The notes beneath the pieces were generated by a model. That model saw only the letters and a program-made list of their open reading frames with translations. It made no database searches and had not been told where the DNA came from. A stretch of DNA of 64,000 nucleotides from Acidovorax sp. A1169 (GTDB lineage: Bacteria > Pseudomonadota > Gammaproteobacteria > Burkholderiales > Burkholderiaceae_C). The position numbers were made by a program, and so were the translations under genes. Where the stretch lies: assembly GCF_030704685.1 (NCBI RefSeq), contig NZ_JAUZDX010000027.1, positions 16,368 through 80,367 of the forward strand, read 5' to 3'. Shown here piece after piece: positions 52,472 through 61,240 of the stretch (within the stretch, counting starts at the first letter, position 1; each line of letters opens with the position of its first letter).

Positions 52472-55400
52472 TCAAGAAACCCTTGATTGGGTAACCTGGC
52501 TGGCGGATGTTTGGCCTGACGCGTTTTCCGAACTCGACGGCTCGAATCCTGTCTCCGTGCGGCCAAGCGAACTCCCCTCTGGGGGGGAGCCAGTTTCTTT
52601 TCCACATCCACTTTCGATCAAGCAGCCGATAGGCTCGGGGCGGTGCAGAAGATAGCCCTGCGCATAATCCACCCCGATCACTTGCAGGCGATCGAGCACC
52701 TCCGTGTTTTCAACGAATTCCGCCACCGTCTTGATGCCCATCAGCCGGGCTACATCGGCGAAACAGCGGACTGCGGCGTCGTCCAGCGGGTCTTTAACCA
52801 GGTTGCGGATGTACTGTCCGTCGATCTTGAGGTAGTCCACCGGCAAGGCCTTGAGATAGCCGAACGACGAAGCGCCTGCCCCAAAGTCATCGAGCGAAAC
52901 CTTCACTCCTGCCATTCGAACCCGGCCGATGAAAACCGCCGCGTCGGCAAGGTTGGTAACCGCAGCTGTTTCAGTGATTTCGAGGCAAAGCCTGCAACAA
53001 ACGGACTGCCCAATCTCGGCGAATAGCTGGTATGCCCATGCATGGAAGGCCCGATCCCCCATCGACTGCCCAGAAAGATTGACGCTCAAACTCTCGATAA
53101 TGTCGGGCGAGGGCAGGTTTCGAAGCCAATCGACTGATCGGCTCAGTACCCATCGGTCAACTCTCGAGACCAAGTGAAAGCGCTCGGCCGCTGGCAGAAA
53201 TGATCCCGGCTGCACCAGCGTCCCATCCGCATTGCGCATGCGCAACAGGACCTCCGCATGAATGCCCTGAGCCTGCCCCTTCAGGCATTCGATGCGTTGC
53301 GCAAACAACTCGAAGCCATCGCTATCGAGCGCGTTCTCGATTCGCGATGTCCACTGGATTTCATGGCTTCTGGCGCGCATGGCCGCGTCGGTGTCGAACC
53401 AGGCATGGACCCGGTTTCGCCCCGCTTCCTTGGCCGCATAGCACGAGGTGTCTGCTGCCTGCTGGATGGCCGAGGTACTTGCCCAGCGCTTGTCCACTGG
53501 AACGAGGCCAATGCTGGTGCCGATGCGGAAACGCCGGTCCTCGTGGATGAAGCGGAAATCATCCATGCGATCGCAAATCTTCTGGGCAACGCGACTGGCC
53601 TGATCCATCGTGCAGTGTTCCAGGATGATCGCGAATTCATCGCCCCCGAGGCGAGCGAGGGTGTCGCGGGTGCGCACGGCATCGGCCAGAAGCTTGCTGA
53701 CCTGCTGCAGCAACTGATCGCCGATCGCATGGCCACAGGCATCGTTGACCAGCTTGAATTGGTCGAGATCGATGTACATCAGGGCATGATGGCTGTCGTT
53801 CTCCTGCGCGTGGCGCAATGTGCGCAGCATGCGAGTCTCAAACTCCCCCCGATTGACCAAGCCAGTCAGCGCATCGTGGGTGGCACGATAGGTCATCTCC
53901 CCGCTCAAGCGCCGCTGCTCACTGACGTCATGGAACACCAGGACGACGCCGAGCATCTCACCCTGTGCATTCAATATGGGGGCTGCAGAGTCCTGAATGC
54001 CGTACTCGGTGTTGTCCCTCGAGATCAAGAGCGTCTGCTGAGCCAGCCCGACAATTCGACGTTCTGCCATGCAGGCGGCCACCGGGTCAGGTGTGGGCTC
54101 GCGGGTTTCTTCATTGACGATGTGAAAGACTTGCACAAGCGGTCGCCCCAGCGCTTCGGAAGACAGCCAACCAGTCATCCGCTCGGCCACCGGGTTGAGC
54201 CAGCTGATCAAGCCATATGCGTCGGTCGTGATCACGGCGTCACCGATGGACTTCAACGTAACCCGCATCAATTCGTGCTGATCCGCCAGCTCCCTGCTCA
54301 GGCTGCGCAAGGCTTCGTCGCGCCGCTTGCGCTCGGTGATGTCGATGTGGATGCCGTAGACCCATTCCGGCCGCCCGTCGGCCGTGCGGGTGATGAGCCG
54401 CCCGCGGTCTTCGAGCCAGACCCAATGGCCATCGCGATGGCGCAGGCGCACTTCCGCGACATAAGCATCGGAGCGCCCGGCAAAGTGCTCGCGCAGCAGC
54501 ACCCGCGTCTGGGGTAGCTCATCGGGGTGGGCGATGTCGGCCCGGAACTGGTTCGTCACGGCACCCAGCTCTTCGAGAGACCAGCCGAGAATTGCTGCCC
54601 AGCGCGAGTTGACGATGACCTCACCGGTCTGAACATTCCACTCCCAGGTGCCAGCGTTCGTGCCTTCGATCAGATTGCGCTGGCGCTCGTGCTCTCTTGC
54701 AAGTTCGCGCTCGGCACGCCGACGCAGCGTCACGTCCTGGACGACTGCGAGACTGCGAACCGGTTGACCGGCTGAATCGCGCTCAAGGATGGCAGACAGC
54801 AGTACATCGACAATGTCGCCACTGCTCGTCACCATTTGATACGGCACCTCGTCACAGCGGCCTGTCGCAAAGAATCTGGGAAGAACATCTTTGACCGCGC
54901 GCATGCGCGATTCTTCAGTCATGAAGTATGACGATGGCCGCCCGATCACTTCGTCCCGTCGGTAGCCAAGGCAGGCCAGCCATGCATTGCTGACATGCAG
55001 CAGTCGGCCTTGGGCGTCGATGGAATGGAGCATGGCTGGCGTGGTCTCGTACATGGACTGCAGGCGGCCCTGCGCCACTTCCAACGCCAACTGCTGCTCT
55101 TGGCGCTGCGTGATGTCCTGGATGGTCCCTCGCAAGCCAATGATCTTCCCCGACACGCTGCGAACGGCCTCACCACGGGCCTCTACCCAGCCGTGTCGAC
55201 CGTCAGGGCGCCGGTAAAGAAGTTCCAGCGCGTAAGACTCGCCCGTCTTCAGGGTCAGCGCCAGCTGCTCGGTGAGTCTGGTGTAGTCCTGTTCTGCAAA
55301 GATACTGGCGTGCGCTGCAAAGCTCGGCGCAGTCGATTTGGGGTCGAAGCCAAAGATCGAATACATCTGCGCAGACCACTCAACCCGGTCGACGTCAACC

Positions 55401-56212
55401 CGCCAGCTCCAACTGCCGGTCTGCCCGAGTCTCTGGGCCTCTTCAAGTGCGACCTGCGCCGACTTGAGCGCGGTGACGTCGCTGACCATCACGAAAAAGC
55501 CGCGAACCTCGCCCTTGACCAGGTCGGGCACGTAGTGAGCCAAGGTATGGCCAATGCTGCCGTCTGCCTTGGTCAATTCCCGTTCGAACACCTGTTCCTG
55601 GCCCGCCAGCGCACCGCGGATGTAGCCCTCGTTCAACGCGAATACGGTGCCACCCAGCAGTTCTTGCAAAGACACGCCGATGAGGTCGTCTGGTCGCCGG
55701 CCAAACCATTCCTCGTAGGCCTTGTTGGCGAAGCGACAGCGCAGATCCTTGTCCCAATAGTCTACCAGCCCAGGAATCGCGTCTGTGATCCCCTTGACGA
55801 AACGCTGGCTCTCGATAAGTGCCCGGTTGGCGGCTTCCGCCAGATTGCGCTGCTCGACGAGCTCAGCCTCGAAGCGGTGTCGATCACGGGCGGCAAACAG
55901 GGTCCAGTAATAGGCCCGCTGGCGCAGATGCTCACCCAAGCGGCAGTTCAACAGCACGGGCACGCGCGTGTTGTCAGCGCCGATCACCTGAAGGTGAATC
56001 TCCTGAATGCGGGTATCGCGTATCAAGGTCGGCCACACGTGGGTCTGCAGGAAGATGCGGCTGGCGGGCGGCATCAGGTCCTCGATCGAGCTGCCAATGC
56101 GGCTTTCACGCGAGCCACCCACCAAGCCCAGGAGTTCTGAGTTGACGTCCAGTACACGCCCCACCCCATCCGTGATCAAAACGGCGCAGGGCAGCTCGTC
56201 CAACAGGGTCAT
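52472..56212 (-). CDS. Multi-PAS GGDEF-EAL cyclic-di-GMP protein
   Basis: A 1246-residue cytoplasmic protein without membrane helices. About six PAS domains (~1-110, 130-250, 255-365, 375-495, 505-630 and 645-770; last linker ITERKRRDEALRSLSREL) precede a GGDEF domain with GGDEF at 856-860 and an RTRD inhibitory site at 847-850. The EAL domain follows, with an AEVLLRM variant of the EAL motif (catalytic-site E987), then CLEITET, LDDFGAG, DYLKIDG and KTVAEFVEN. The key EAL acidic residues look intact, so both synthase and phosphodiesterase activity are possible. The gene begins 15 nt after the RsbQ-like gene, implying co-transcription. Confidence 0.93.
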   Translation of the reverse strand: MTLLDELPCAVLITDGVGRVLDVNSELLGLVGGSRESRIGSSIEDLMPPASRIFLQTHVWPTLIRDTRIQEIHLQVIGADNTRVPVLLNCRLGEHLRQRAYYWTLFAARDRHRFEAELVEQRNLAEAANRALIESQRFVKGITDAIPGLVDYWDKDLRCRFANKAYEEWFGRRPDDLIGVSLQELLGGTVFALNEGYIRGALAGQEQVFERELTKADGSIGHTLAHYVPDLVKGEVRGFFVMVSDVTALKSAQVALEEAQRLGQTGSWSWRVDVDRVEWSAQMYSIFGFDPKSTAPSFAAHASIFAEQDYTRLTEQLALTLKTGESYALELLYRRPDGRHGWVEARGEAVRSVSGKIIGLRGTIQDITQRQEQQLALEVAQGRLQSMYETTPAMLHSIDAQGRLLHVSNAWLACLGYRRDEVIGRPSSYFMTEESRMRAVKDVLPRFFATGRCDEVPYQMVTSSGDIVDVLLSAILERDSAGQPVRSLAVVQDVTLRRRAERELAREHERQRNLIEGTNAGTWEWNVQTGEVIVNSRWAAILGWSLEELGAVTNQFRADIAHPDELPQTRVLLREHFAGRSDAYVAEVRLRHRDGHWVWLEDRGRLITRTADGRPEWVYGIHIDITERKRRDEALRSLSRELADQHELMRVTLKSIGDAVITTDAYGLISWLNPVAERMTGWLSSEALGRPLVQVFHIVNEETREPTPDPVAACMAERRIVGLAQQTLLISRDNTEYGIQDSAAPILNAQGEMLGVVLVFHDVSEQRRLSGEMTYRATHDALTGLVNRGEFETRMLRTLRHAQENDSHHALMYIDLDQFKLVNDACGHAIGDQLLQQVSKLLADAVRTRDTLARLGGDEFAIILEHCTMDQASRVAQKICDRMDDFRFIHEDRRFRIGTSIGLVPVDKRWASTSAIQQAADTSCYAAKEAGRNRVHAWFDTDAAMRARSHEIQWTSRIENALDSDGFELFAQRIECLKGQAQGIHAEVLLRMRNADGTLVQPGSFLPAAERFHLVSRVDRWVLSRSVDWLRNLPSPDIIESLSVNLSGQSMGDRAFHAWAYQLFAEIGQSVCCRLCLEITETAAVTNLADAAVFIGRVRMAGVKVSLDDFGAGASSFGYLKALPVDYLKIDGQYIRNLVKDPLDDAAVRCFADVARLMGIKTVAEFVENTEVLDRLQVIGVDYAQGYLLHRPEPIGCLIESGCGKETGSPPEGSSLGRTETGFEPSSSENASGQTSASQVTQSRVS

Positions 56213-56227
56213 GGCAAAGATGCCACG

Positions 56228-57043
56228 TCAGGCCGCAGAGGTGGTTGACGCCATGTAGTCGCGCATCGCCTCAATCACAAGCGCAGGGTTGCTCATGTGC
56301 GCGCAATGGCCCTCCACGTCAAGGATCTGCAGAGTGCTGGCTGGCATATGCGCGTGAAGATACTCCCCCACGCCCAAGGGGGCCAGGTTGTCTTTGCGGT
56401 GTTGCAAGAGCAGCGATGGGCGTGAAACTTTGGGCAAGTCGGCTCGGTTGTCCGCGAAGAACGTGGCGCGCGCGAACACGCGTGCTACCGCAGGGTCCGT
56501 CGAACAGAAGCTGTCGTTCAAGGTGCTCGCCACTTCGCCGTCGCCTGAGGCGCCGGCGACGACAGGTGCAAGGTACTGGGCCCAGCCCATGTAATTCTGC
56601 TCCATGAGGGTCAGCAAACCCTCCAGATCTTCACGCTCGAAGCCTCCGGCATAGCCCGCGGGATCGTTCAAAAAGCAAGGCGATGGGCCCAGCAGGATGA
56701 GCCTGTCGAACAACGCCGCCCGTTCGATCGATGCCAATATGCCAATGCTGCAACTGACCGAATGACCGACGAAGGTCACGCCTTCATGCAGCCCCAGGGC
56801 GTCGCAGACTTCGACAACATCTTGTGCGTAACCTTTCAGGTCAGCGTATCGCTGCGGGTCGAAGGCGGCGCGATCCGAATTGCCGCTGCCCACGTAATCG
56901 AAAACCACCTGGCGATGCGTGGCTGCGAAGGCAGGGGTCACGTGGTTCCACATGTCCTGGTTACAGCCGAATCCATGCGCATAAAGCAGAACTGGCCCGG
57001 TCTCGCCAAGAACCTTGACGTTGTTTCGCTTCAGAACATTCAT
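56228..57043 (-). CDS. rsbQ: RsbQ-like alpha/beta hydrolase
   Basis: A 271-residue alpha/beta hydrolase starting at the ATG at 57043 (AGGA upstream). It is close to Bacillus RsbQ throughout: NVKVxG, AHGFGCNQDMWN, FDYVGSGNSD, VGHSVSCS, PSPCFLNDP, FCSTDP and GHCAHMS. The triad S95, D218 and H246 is offset by one from RsbQ Ser96/Asp219/His247. In Bacillus, RsbQ makes or delivers a small hydrophobic signal to the PAS domain of the RsbP phosphatase in the energy-stress branch of SigB control. Here the partner is the PAS-GGDEF-EAL protein encoded 15 nt downstream. Confidence 0.93.
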   Translation of the reverse strand: MNVLKRNNVKVLGETGPVLLYAHGFGCNQDMWNHVTPAFAATHRQVVFDYVGSGNSDRAAFDPQRYADLKGYAQDVVEVCDALGLHEGVTFVGHSVSCSIGILASIERAALFDRLILLGPSPCFLNDPAGYAGGFEREDLEGLLTLMEQNYMGWAQYLAPVVAGASGDGEVASTLNDSFCSTDPAVARVFARATFFADNRADLPKVSRPSLLLQHRKDNLAPLGVGEYLHAHMPASTLQILDVEGHCAHMSNPALVIEAMRDYMASTTSAA

Positions 57044-57446
57044 GAAAACTTCCTGCTCAATAGAGCTTGCCACGCACACGGCAATCAGTCAGTGGCTTCG
57101 CGCACCATTCACAGAAAGATAGCGCGATTGCTTCGGTCGGTTGGCGTGCATTGTGCCAAAGTCCGCAGTGAATAACTGCCCTTCCGTGCAATATGTGAGC
57201 CGGCAAGAAAGTTATGGAGCGCATTGCCTCTTCGATTTCGAGGTACTCCTGCAGGGTGAAAGACTGTCAGTATCGTGGGTGCGTCCTGCGCTGGCAGTCG
57301 TATGTGGTCTGGTCGTGCTCCCGGCAATCCGCTGCAGCCTGCACAGCGATGCGATCCCGGCGTCGCTCAGCCCCCGTGCAGATGTCGTGCACCCCAACAA
57401 ACTCCACGACCGGCAGCGAGGCGGGCAGGTCCAATCAACCAATCAC
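57044..57446. other. Intergenic region, nothing recognised
   Basis: About 400 nt upstream of the RsbQ-like gene and downstream of the TPM gene. No supported ORF; the promoter of the RsbQ operon should lie here. Confidence 0.45.
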
Positions 57447-57983
57447 TCACCGAACCACCGGCGCATCAGGCAACTCGTTGGCGTGAGCGGTGCCGGCGCC
57501 CCGCCTGGGGAAATGCACCGCCTGTTTGGCCGACACCGCATCCACCGCCTGCGCCAGGCCTTCTTCGTAGCGGCCTTCGCGCAGGTGCACCGCCAGTTGG
57601 GACACCAGCGCCTCCCATTCGCCCGGCGCCACGCTGCGCGCCAGGCCGCGGTCGGCGACGATCTCGATGGCGTGCTCGGGCACCAGCAGGTAGATCAGCA
57701 CGCCGTTGTTGTGCTCGGTGTCCCACACGCGCAGCTTGCTGAACAGCATGAGGGCACGTTCGCGGGCGGTGGCGTCGCGGTGCAGGTAGCTCCAGGGCAG
57801 CGCGCCTTCTGCGCAGATGCGGATCTGCCCGGTGTGCAGCTGCTCGCTGGCCGCCACGCGCGCCGACAGGCGTGCCAAGGCGGCGTCGGGCAAGGCCCGG
57901 CGCACATCGCCCTCCTGCCAGCGGTGCATGGCCAGGCGCCGCAGCGCGCGCAAGGACCGGGAAAGAGACAGGGCCAAGGCCAT
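57447..57983 (-). CDS. TPM-domain protein (intact copy)
   Basis: A 178-residue protein of the TPM (TLP18.3/Psb32/MOLO-1) domain family. It begins with a basic helical segment (ALSLSRSLRALRRLAMHRWQ), then GQIRICAEGALPWSYLHRDA and VLIYLLVPEHAIEIVADRG, the phosphatase/assembly-domain strands. Its ATG (57983) lies two nt past the stop of the upstream TPM protein, so it is the third gene of the lemA operon. No signal peptide is evident, unlike its neighbour. Two fragments of its 3' half are found at 50160-50552 and 52107-52399. Confidence 0.85.
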   Translation of the reverse strand: MALALSLSRSLRALRRLAMHRWQEGDVRRALPDAALARLSARVAASEQLHTGQIRICAEGALPWSYLHRDATARERALMLFSKLRVWDTEHNNGVLIYLLVPEHAIEIVADRGLARSVAPGEWEALVSQLAVHLREGRYEEGLAQAVDAVSAKQAVHFPRRGAGTAHANELPDAPVVR

Positions 57984-57985
57984 GG

Positions 57986-58951
57986 CTACCACCCCCCGGA
58001 GGCACCGCCCCCGCCGAAGTTGCCACCGCCGCCCGAGCTGAAGCCGCCGCCCGATCCACCGCGCGACCCCCCGCCGAAGCCGCCCCCGCCGAGGCCTCCC
58101 AGGCCCCCGAGCCCACCGCCCCAAGGGCCGCCAGAGCCGCCCTGGCGCATGGTGGTGCGCCGGCCTGCGCCGGCCAACAGCGTGAACAACAGGCCCGCCA
58201 CACCGGCAAGCCCCGCCAGCAGCACACTGGACGTGAGCACAAAGGCGCCCACGCCCGCCGCACCGCCCGTGACGACCGAGCCGAATGCGCTGCCAAACAT
58301 CGAGCGCGCGATCGGCCCGCCGACCAGCACGCCCATCACCAGCATGATGGCGGCCTCGCCCCAGCCAAAGCCCGAGCCGATGCCTTGGCCCGGCGCTTGC
58401 TGTGACTGTGGCGCTGAAGGTTCAGGCAGCGGCTCGTGCGCAATCAGTGCACCCAGTTGCGTGGCCGCAGCCTGCAGACCGCCGGCAAAGTCGCCAGCAC
58501 GAAAGCGCGGCTGCAGGGTGCCGTCGATGATGCGCGCCGCCGATATGTCGGGGATGGCGCCTTCGAGCGCCTTGGCCACTTCGATGCGCATCTTGCGGTC
58601 GTCCTTGGCCACCAGCACCAGCACGCCGTCGCCCACGTCGCGGCGCCCTATCTTCCACTGGTTGGCCACGCGGTTGGCGTAGGCGGCAATGTCCTCGGGG
58701 GCGGTGGTGGGCACCATCAGCACCACCACCTGACTGCCCTGGCTGGTCTCCAGCGCGGCCAGCTGCGTTTCAAGGGCATCGCGCTGCGCTGCACTGAGCG
58801 TGCCCGTGCCATCCACCACATGGCCGGTAAGGGCCGGCACCGGCTGCACGGGCGCCTGGGCCCCGGCGCAGAGTGCCCCCAGCAGCAGCGTGGCGGCAAC
58901 CACGAGGTGGCGCCAGGAGGCGTTGGCGTGCGGCATGGGCCCGCAGCTCAC
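57986..58951 (-). CDS. YgcG-type exported TPM-domain protein
   Basis: A 321-residue protein with a GTG start at 58951 overlapping the lemA stop (GTGA); an ATG at 58936 is an alternative. Signal peptide (LVVAATLLLGALCAGAQA), TPM domain (~residues 42-165; VVDGTGTLSAAQRDALETQL, VGDGVLVLVAKDDRKMRIEV), hydrophobic segments (~200-275) and a Gly/Ser-rich tail (GGGGFGGGSRGGSGGGFSSG) as in YgcG. It is probably anchored in the inner membrane and exposed outside. Operon with lemA and a second TPM gene. Confidence 0.9.
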   Translation of the reverse strand: MSCGPMPHANASWRHLVVAATLLLGALCAGAQAPVQPVPALTGHVVDGTGTLSAAQRDALETQLAALETSQGSQVVVLMVPTTAPEDIAAYANRVANQWKIGRRDVGDGVLVLVAKDDRKMRIEVAKALEGAIPDISAARIIDGTLQPRFRAGDFAGGLQAAATQLGALIAHEPLPEPSAPQSQQAPGQGIGSGFGWGEAAIMLVMGVLVGGPIARSMFGSAFGSVVTGGAAGVGAFVLTSSVLLAGLAGVAGLLFTLLAGAGRRTTMRQGGSGGPWGGGLGGLGGLGGGGFGGGSRGGSGGGFSSGGGGNFGGGGASGGW

Positions 58952-59559
58952 GGCTTTTGGGGGGTGGACGAAAAATCCACCGTGGGTGGGGTGGATATCT
59001 GCGCCTCATTAGGCACGGCCATCGGCGGCTTGGGCGCGTAGCTGAACACCTTGGCCGTGATGTTGGTCGGAAAGCTGCGCGCCAGGGTGTTGTACTGCTG
59101 CACGGTGTCGATGTAGCGGTTGCGCGCCACGGCGATGCGGTTCTCGGTGCCCTCCAGCGTCACGCGCAGATCGCGAAAGCCCTGGTTGGCCTGCAGCGTG
59201 GGGTAGCGCTCGGACACGGCGATCAAGCGCGACAGCGCGCTCGACAGCTCGCCCTGCGCCGCCTGGAACTTGCGCATGGCCTCGGGGTCGTTGAGGGTCT
59301 CGGGCGTGACCTGGATGGCGGTGGCCTGGGCGCGGGCCTGCACCACGCGGGTCAGCGTCTCCTGCTCGAAATTGGCCTCGCCCTTCACGCTGGCCACGAT
59401 GTTGGGCACCAGCTCTGCGCGGCGCTGGTACTGGTTGAGCACCTCGCTCCACGCGGCCTTGGACTGTTCGTCCAGGCGCTGAAAGTCGTTGTAGCCGCAG
59501 CCCGTGAGTGCGAGGGCGGCAGCAAAGGCAAGAAGGATGGCGGTGAGGCGTTGGATCAT
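58948..59559 (-). CDS. lemA: LemA-family protein
   Basis: A 203-residue LemA-like protein with a lipoprotein signal peptide (lipobox LTGC). The mature part is a helical bundle with NDFQRLDEQSKAAWSEVLNQ, YQRRAELVPNIVASVKGEA and VARNRYIDTVQQYNTLARSF. LemA proteins are widespread and their exact role is unclear, but they usually stand in operons with TPM/YgcG proteins, as here. First gene of the operon. Confidence 0.93.
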   Translation of the reverse strand: MIQRLTAILLAFAAALALTGCGYNDFQRLDEQSKAAWSEVLNQYQRRAELVPNIVASVKGEANFEQETLTRVVQARAQATAIQVTPETLNDPEAMRKFQAAQGELSSALSRLIAVSERYPTLQANQGFRDLRVTLEGTENRIAVARNRYIDTVQQYNTLARSFPTNITAKVFSYAPKPPMAVPNEAQISTPPTVDFSSTPQKP

Positions 59560-59757
59560 GTTCGTAGGCCGTGGGCAAGACAGCGCCCGGCGGCGAATCG
59601 AACATAGGCCATTCTCACGCGGCGACGTGTAGGAGCGGGGCTATTCCCAGACCTGTGGACACCAAGTCAGCGACACCACGTGCTGCTACCTCGACCTGAA
59701 CGTGTGCGCGAACGACATCGCCTTGTCCATGGCGCGGGCCTTCGAGCGGCTAGCCCA

Positions 59758-60492
59758 TCACCGCCGAAAGTCATCCCACGCCGGCACCAGCGAAACCACA
59801 GCCAGCAGCACCGCGACCGGGATCGTGAAGCCGTAGCCGAACGCCTCGAACCCGAAGGCACCCGATATGCCGCCCAGCAGAAATGCCAGGAACAGCCCGC
59901 CCAGCACCTTCATGCGCTCGCGGTCGGCACGCACCCGGTTTGCGGCGCTGCGGTCGGCGTTCCAGTACAGCAGCTTGCCCAGCTCGATGCCCAGGTCGGT
60001 CACGATGCCGGTCATGTGCGTGGTGCGGATCACCGCGCCCGACAGCTTGGTCACCACCGCGTTCTGCAGGCCCATGATGAAGCACAGCAGCACCACCGTG
60101 AAGGGCAGCAGCAGCCCCTCGAACGACGCCAGGCGGGCCCCGAGCAGGCCGAAGCAGAGGATCAGCACCGACTCCAGCAACAAGGGAAGGGCGTACTCGC
60201 TCGCCATGCCCTTGCGCCGGGCAAAGTTGACCAGAACGGCGCAGCACATCGCCCCCAGCAGAAACGACAGCACGGCCACGATGCCATCCACCACCAGCCC
60301 GAGCTGGCCCAGGGCCAGGTTGTCGGCCACCGCCGACACCATTCCGGTGACGTGCGAGGTGTACTGCTGCACCGCCAGAAAGCCCCCGGCATTGATGGCC
60401 CCGGCCACAAAGGCCAGGAACCAGCCCAGCTGGCGGTTGGACGCCGCCGTGCGGTGGCGGCCCACCAGAAATCGGGCGTAGTTGGTCGGCAT
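59758..60492 (-). CDS. DUF1275 (YoaK-family) membrane protein
   Basis: A 244-residue inner-membrane protein with six or so helices. It opens with RQLGWFLAFVAGAINAGGFL and VQQYTSHVTGMVSAVADNLA, and later AVIRTTHMTGIVTDLGIELG; this GxxNAxGFL / SHxTG pattern is the DUF1275 signature. Function unknown. It lies 115 nt downstream of the isomerase-like gene and may be in the same transcript. Confidence 0.88.
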   Translation of the reverse strand: MPTNYARFLVGRHRTAASNRQLGWFLAFVAGAINAGGFLAVQQYTSHVTGMVSAVADNLALGQLGLVVDGIVAVLSFLLGAMCCAVLVNFARRKGMASEYALPLLLESVLILCFGLLGARLASFEGLLLPFTVVLLCFIMGLQNAVVTKLSGAVIRTTHMTGIVTDLGIELGKLLYWNADRSAANRVRADRERMKVLGGLFLAFLLGGISGAFGFEAFGYGFTIPVAVLLAVVSLVPAWDDFRR

Positions 60493-60607
60493 CAGCTCCT
60501 GTCCTTCAGCGGAAAACCATGCTTGGCGGTATGCGATTGGAACACCTCGGGCAGAAGAGCAAGCTGGCCGGCACGCGGGCGCTCAGGCATTCAGCGCCTG
60601 CAGGGCC

Positions 60608-61240
60608 TCAGGGGGCGGGCCCCCTGCCCTGCTGGCGGGCAACAATCTCCTCCTCGACATCCGGCAGCCGCTCCTTGCCGAAGAAGAGCGCATCGCCGAC
60701 CAGAAAGCTGGGCGACCCGAAGGCGCCGGCATCGCAGGCGCGCTGGGTGTTGGCCATCAGCTGCGCCTTGACGGCCGGGTCTTGCGAGGCGGCCAGCAGG
60801 GCCGCCACGTCCAGGTTCGCGGCGCCGAGCACCTGTGCGATCTCGGCGTCGTCGGCCATGTTGCGTCCGTGCTCCCACATCGCGGCATACACCGCCTCCA
60901 CGTAGGCGGGCAGCACGCCCAGCTGCTGCGCGGCGCACGCACCGCGCATGATCTTCAGGGTGTTCACCGGGAAGTGCGGGTTGTGCCGATAGGCCTGCAG
61001 CACATGCCGCACCCTGAACCTCTCCATCTCCAGCCGGTCGTAGGCCAGCTTGTGGGGAATGTGGGCGAAGGCCTCTGCGGGGGAGCGGTTGTTGGTGAGC
61101 TTGAAGAGGCCGCCCAGCAGCACGGGGACGTACGCGAACCGGGTGCCGGTGCGCTGCTCGATGGCGGGCAGCACCTTGTGGCACAGGTAGGCATTGGGGC
61201 TGCCAAAATCGAAGAGGAACTCGGGTTGGACAGCCGCCAT
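60608..61240 (-). CDS. DsbA-fold 2-hydroxychromene-2-carboxylate isomerase-like protein
   Basis: A 210-residue protein of the HCCA-isomerase/DsbA superfamily. EFLFDFGSPNAYLCHKVLPA is the N-terminal thioredoxin fold with Ser in place of the first catalytic Cys, as in the kappa-GST/isomerase group. GAFGSPSFLVGDALFFGKER carries the cis-Pro loop. Glutathione-dependent isomerisation is the known activity of relatives. Its ATG (61240) overlaps the SDR stop codon by one base, showing translational coupling. Confidence 0.87.
   Translation of the reverse strand: MAAVQPEFLFDFGSPNAYLCHKVLPAIEQRTGTRFAYVPVLLGGLFKLTNNRSPAEAFAHIPHKLAYDRLEMERFRVRHVLQAYRHNPHFPVNTLKIMRGACAAQQLGVLPAYVEAVYAAMWEHGRNMADDAEIAQVLGAANLDVAALLAASQDPAVKAQLMANTQRACDAGAFGSPSFLVGDALFFGKERLPDVEEEIVARQQGRGPAP

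Noticed and set aside
57141..58682. 513-codon forward ORF with a long Pro-rich stretch
   Set aside because: The Pro-rich part is the reverse complement of the Gly-rich tail of the TPM protein; it is a shadow.
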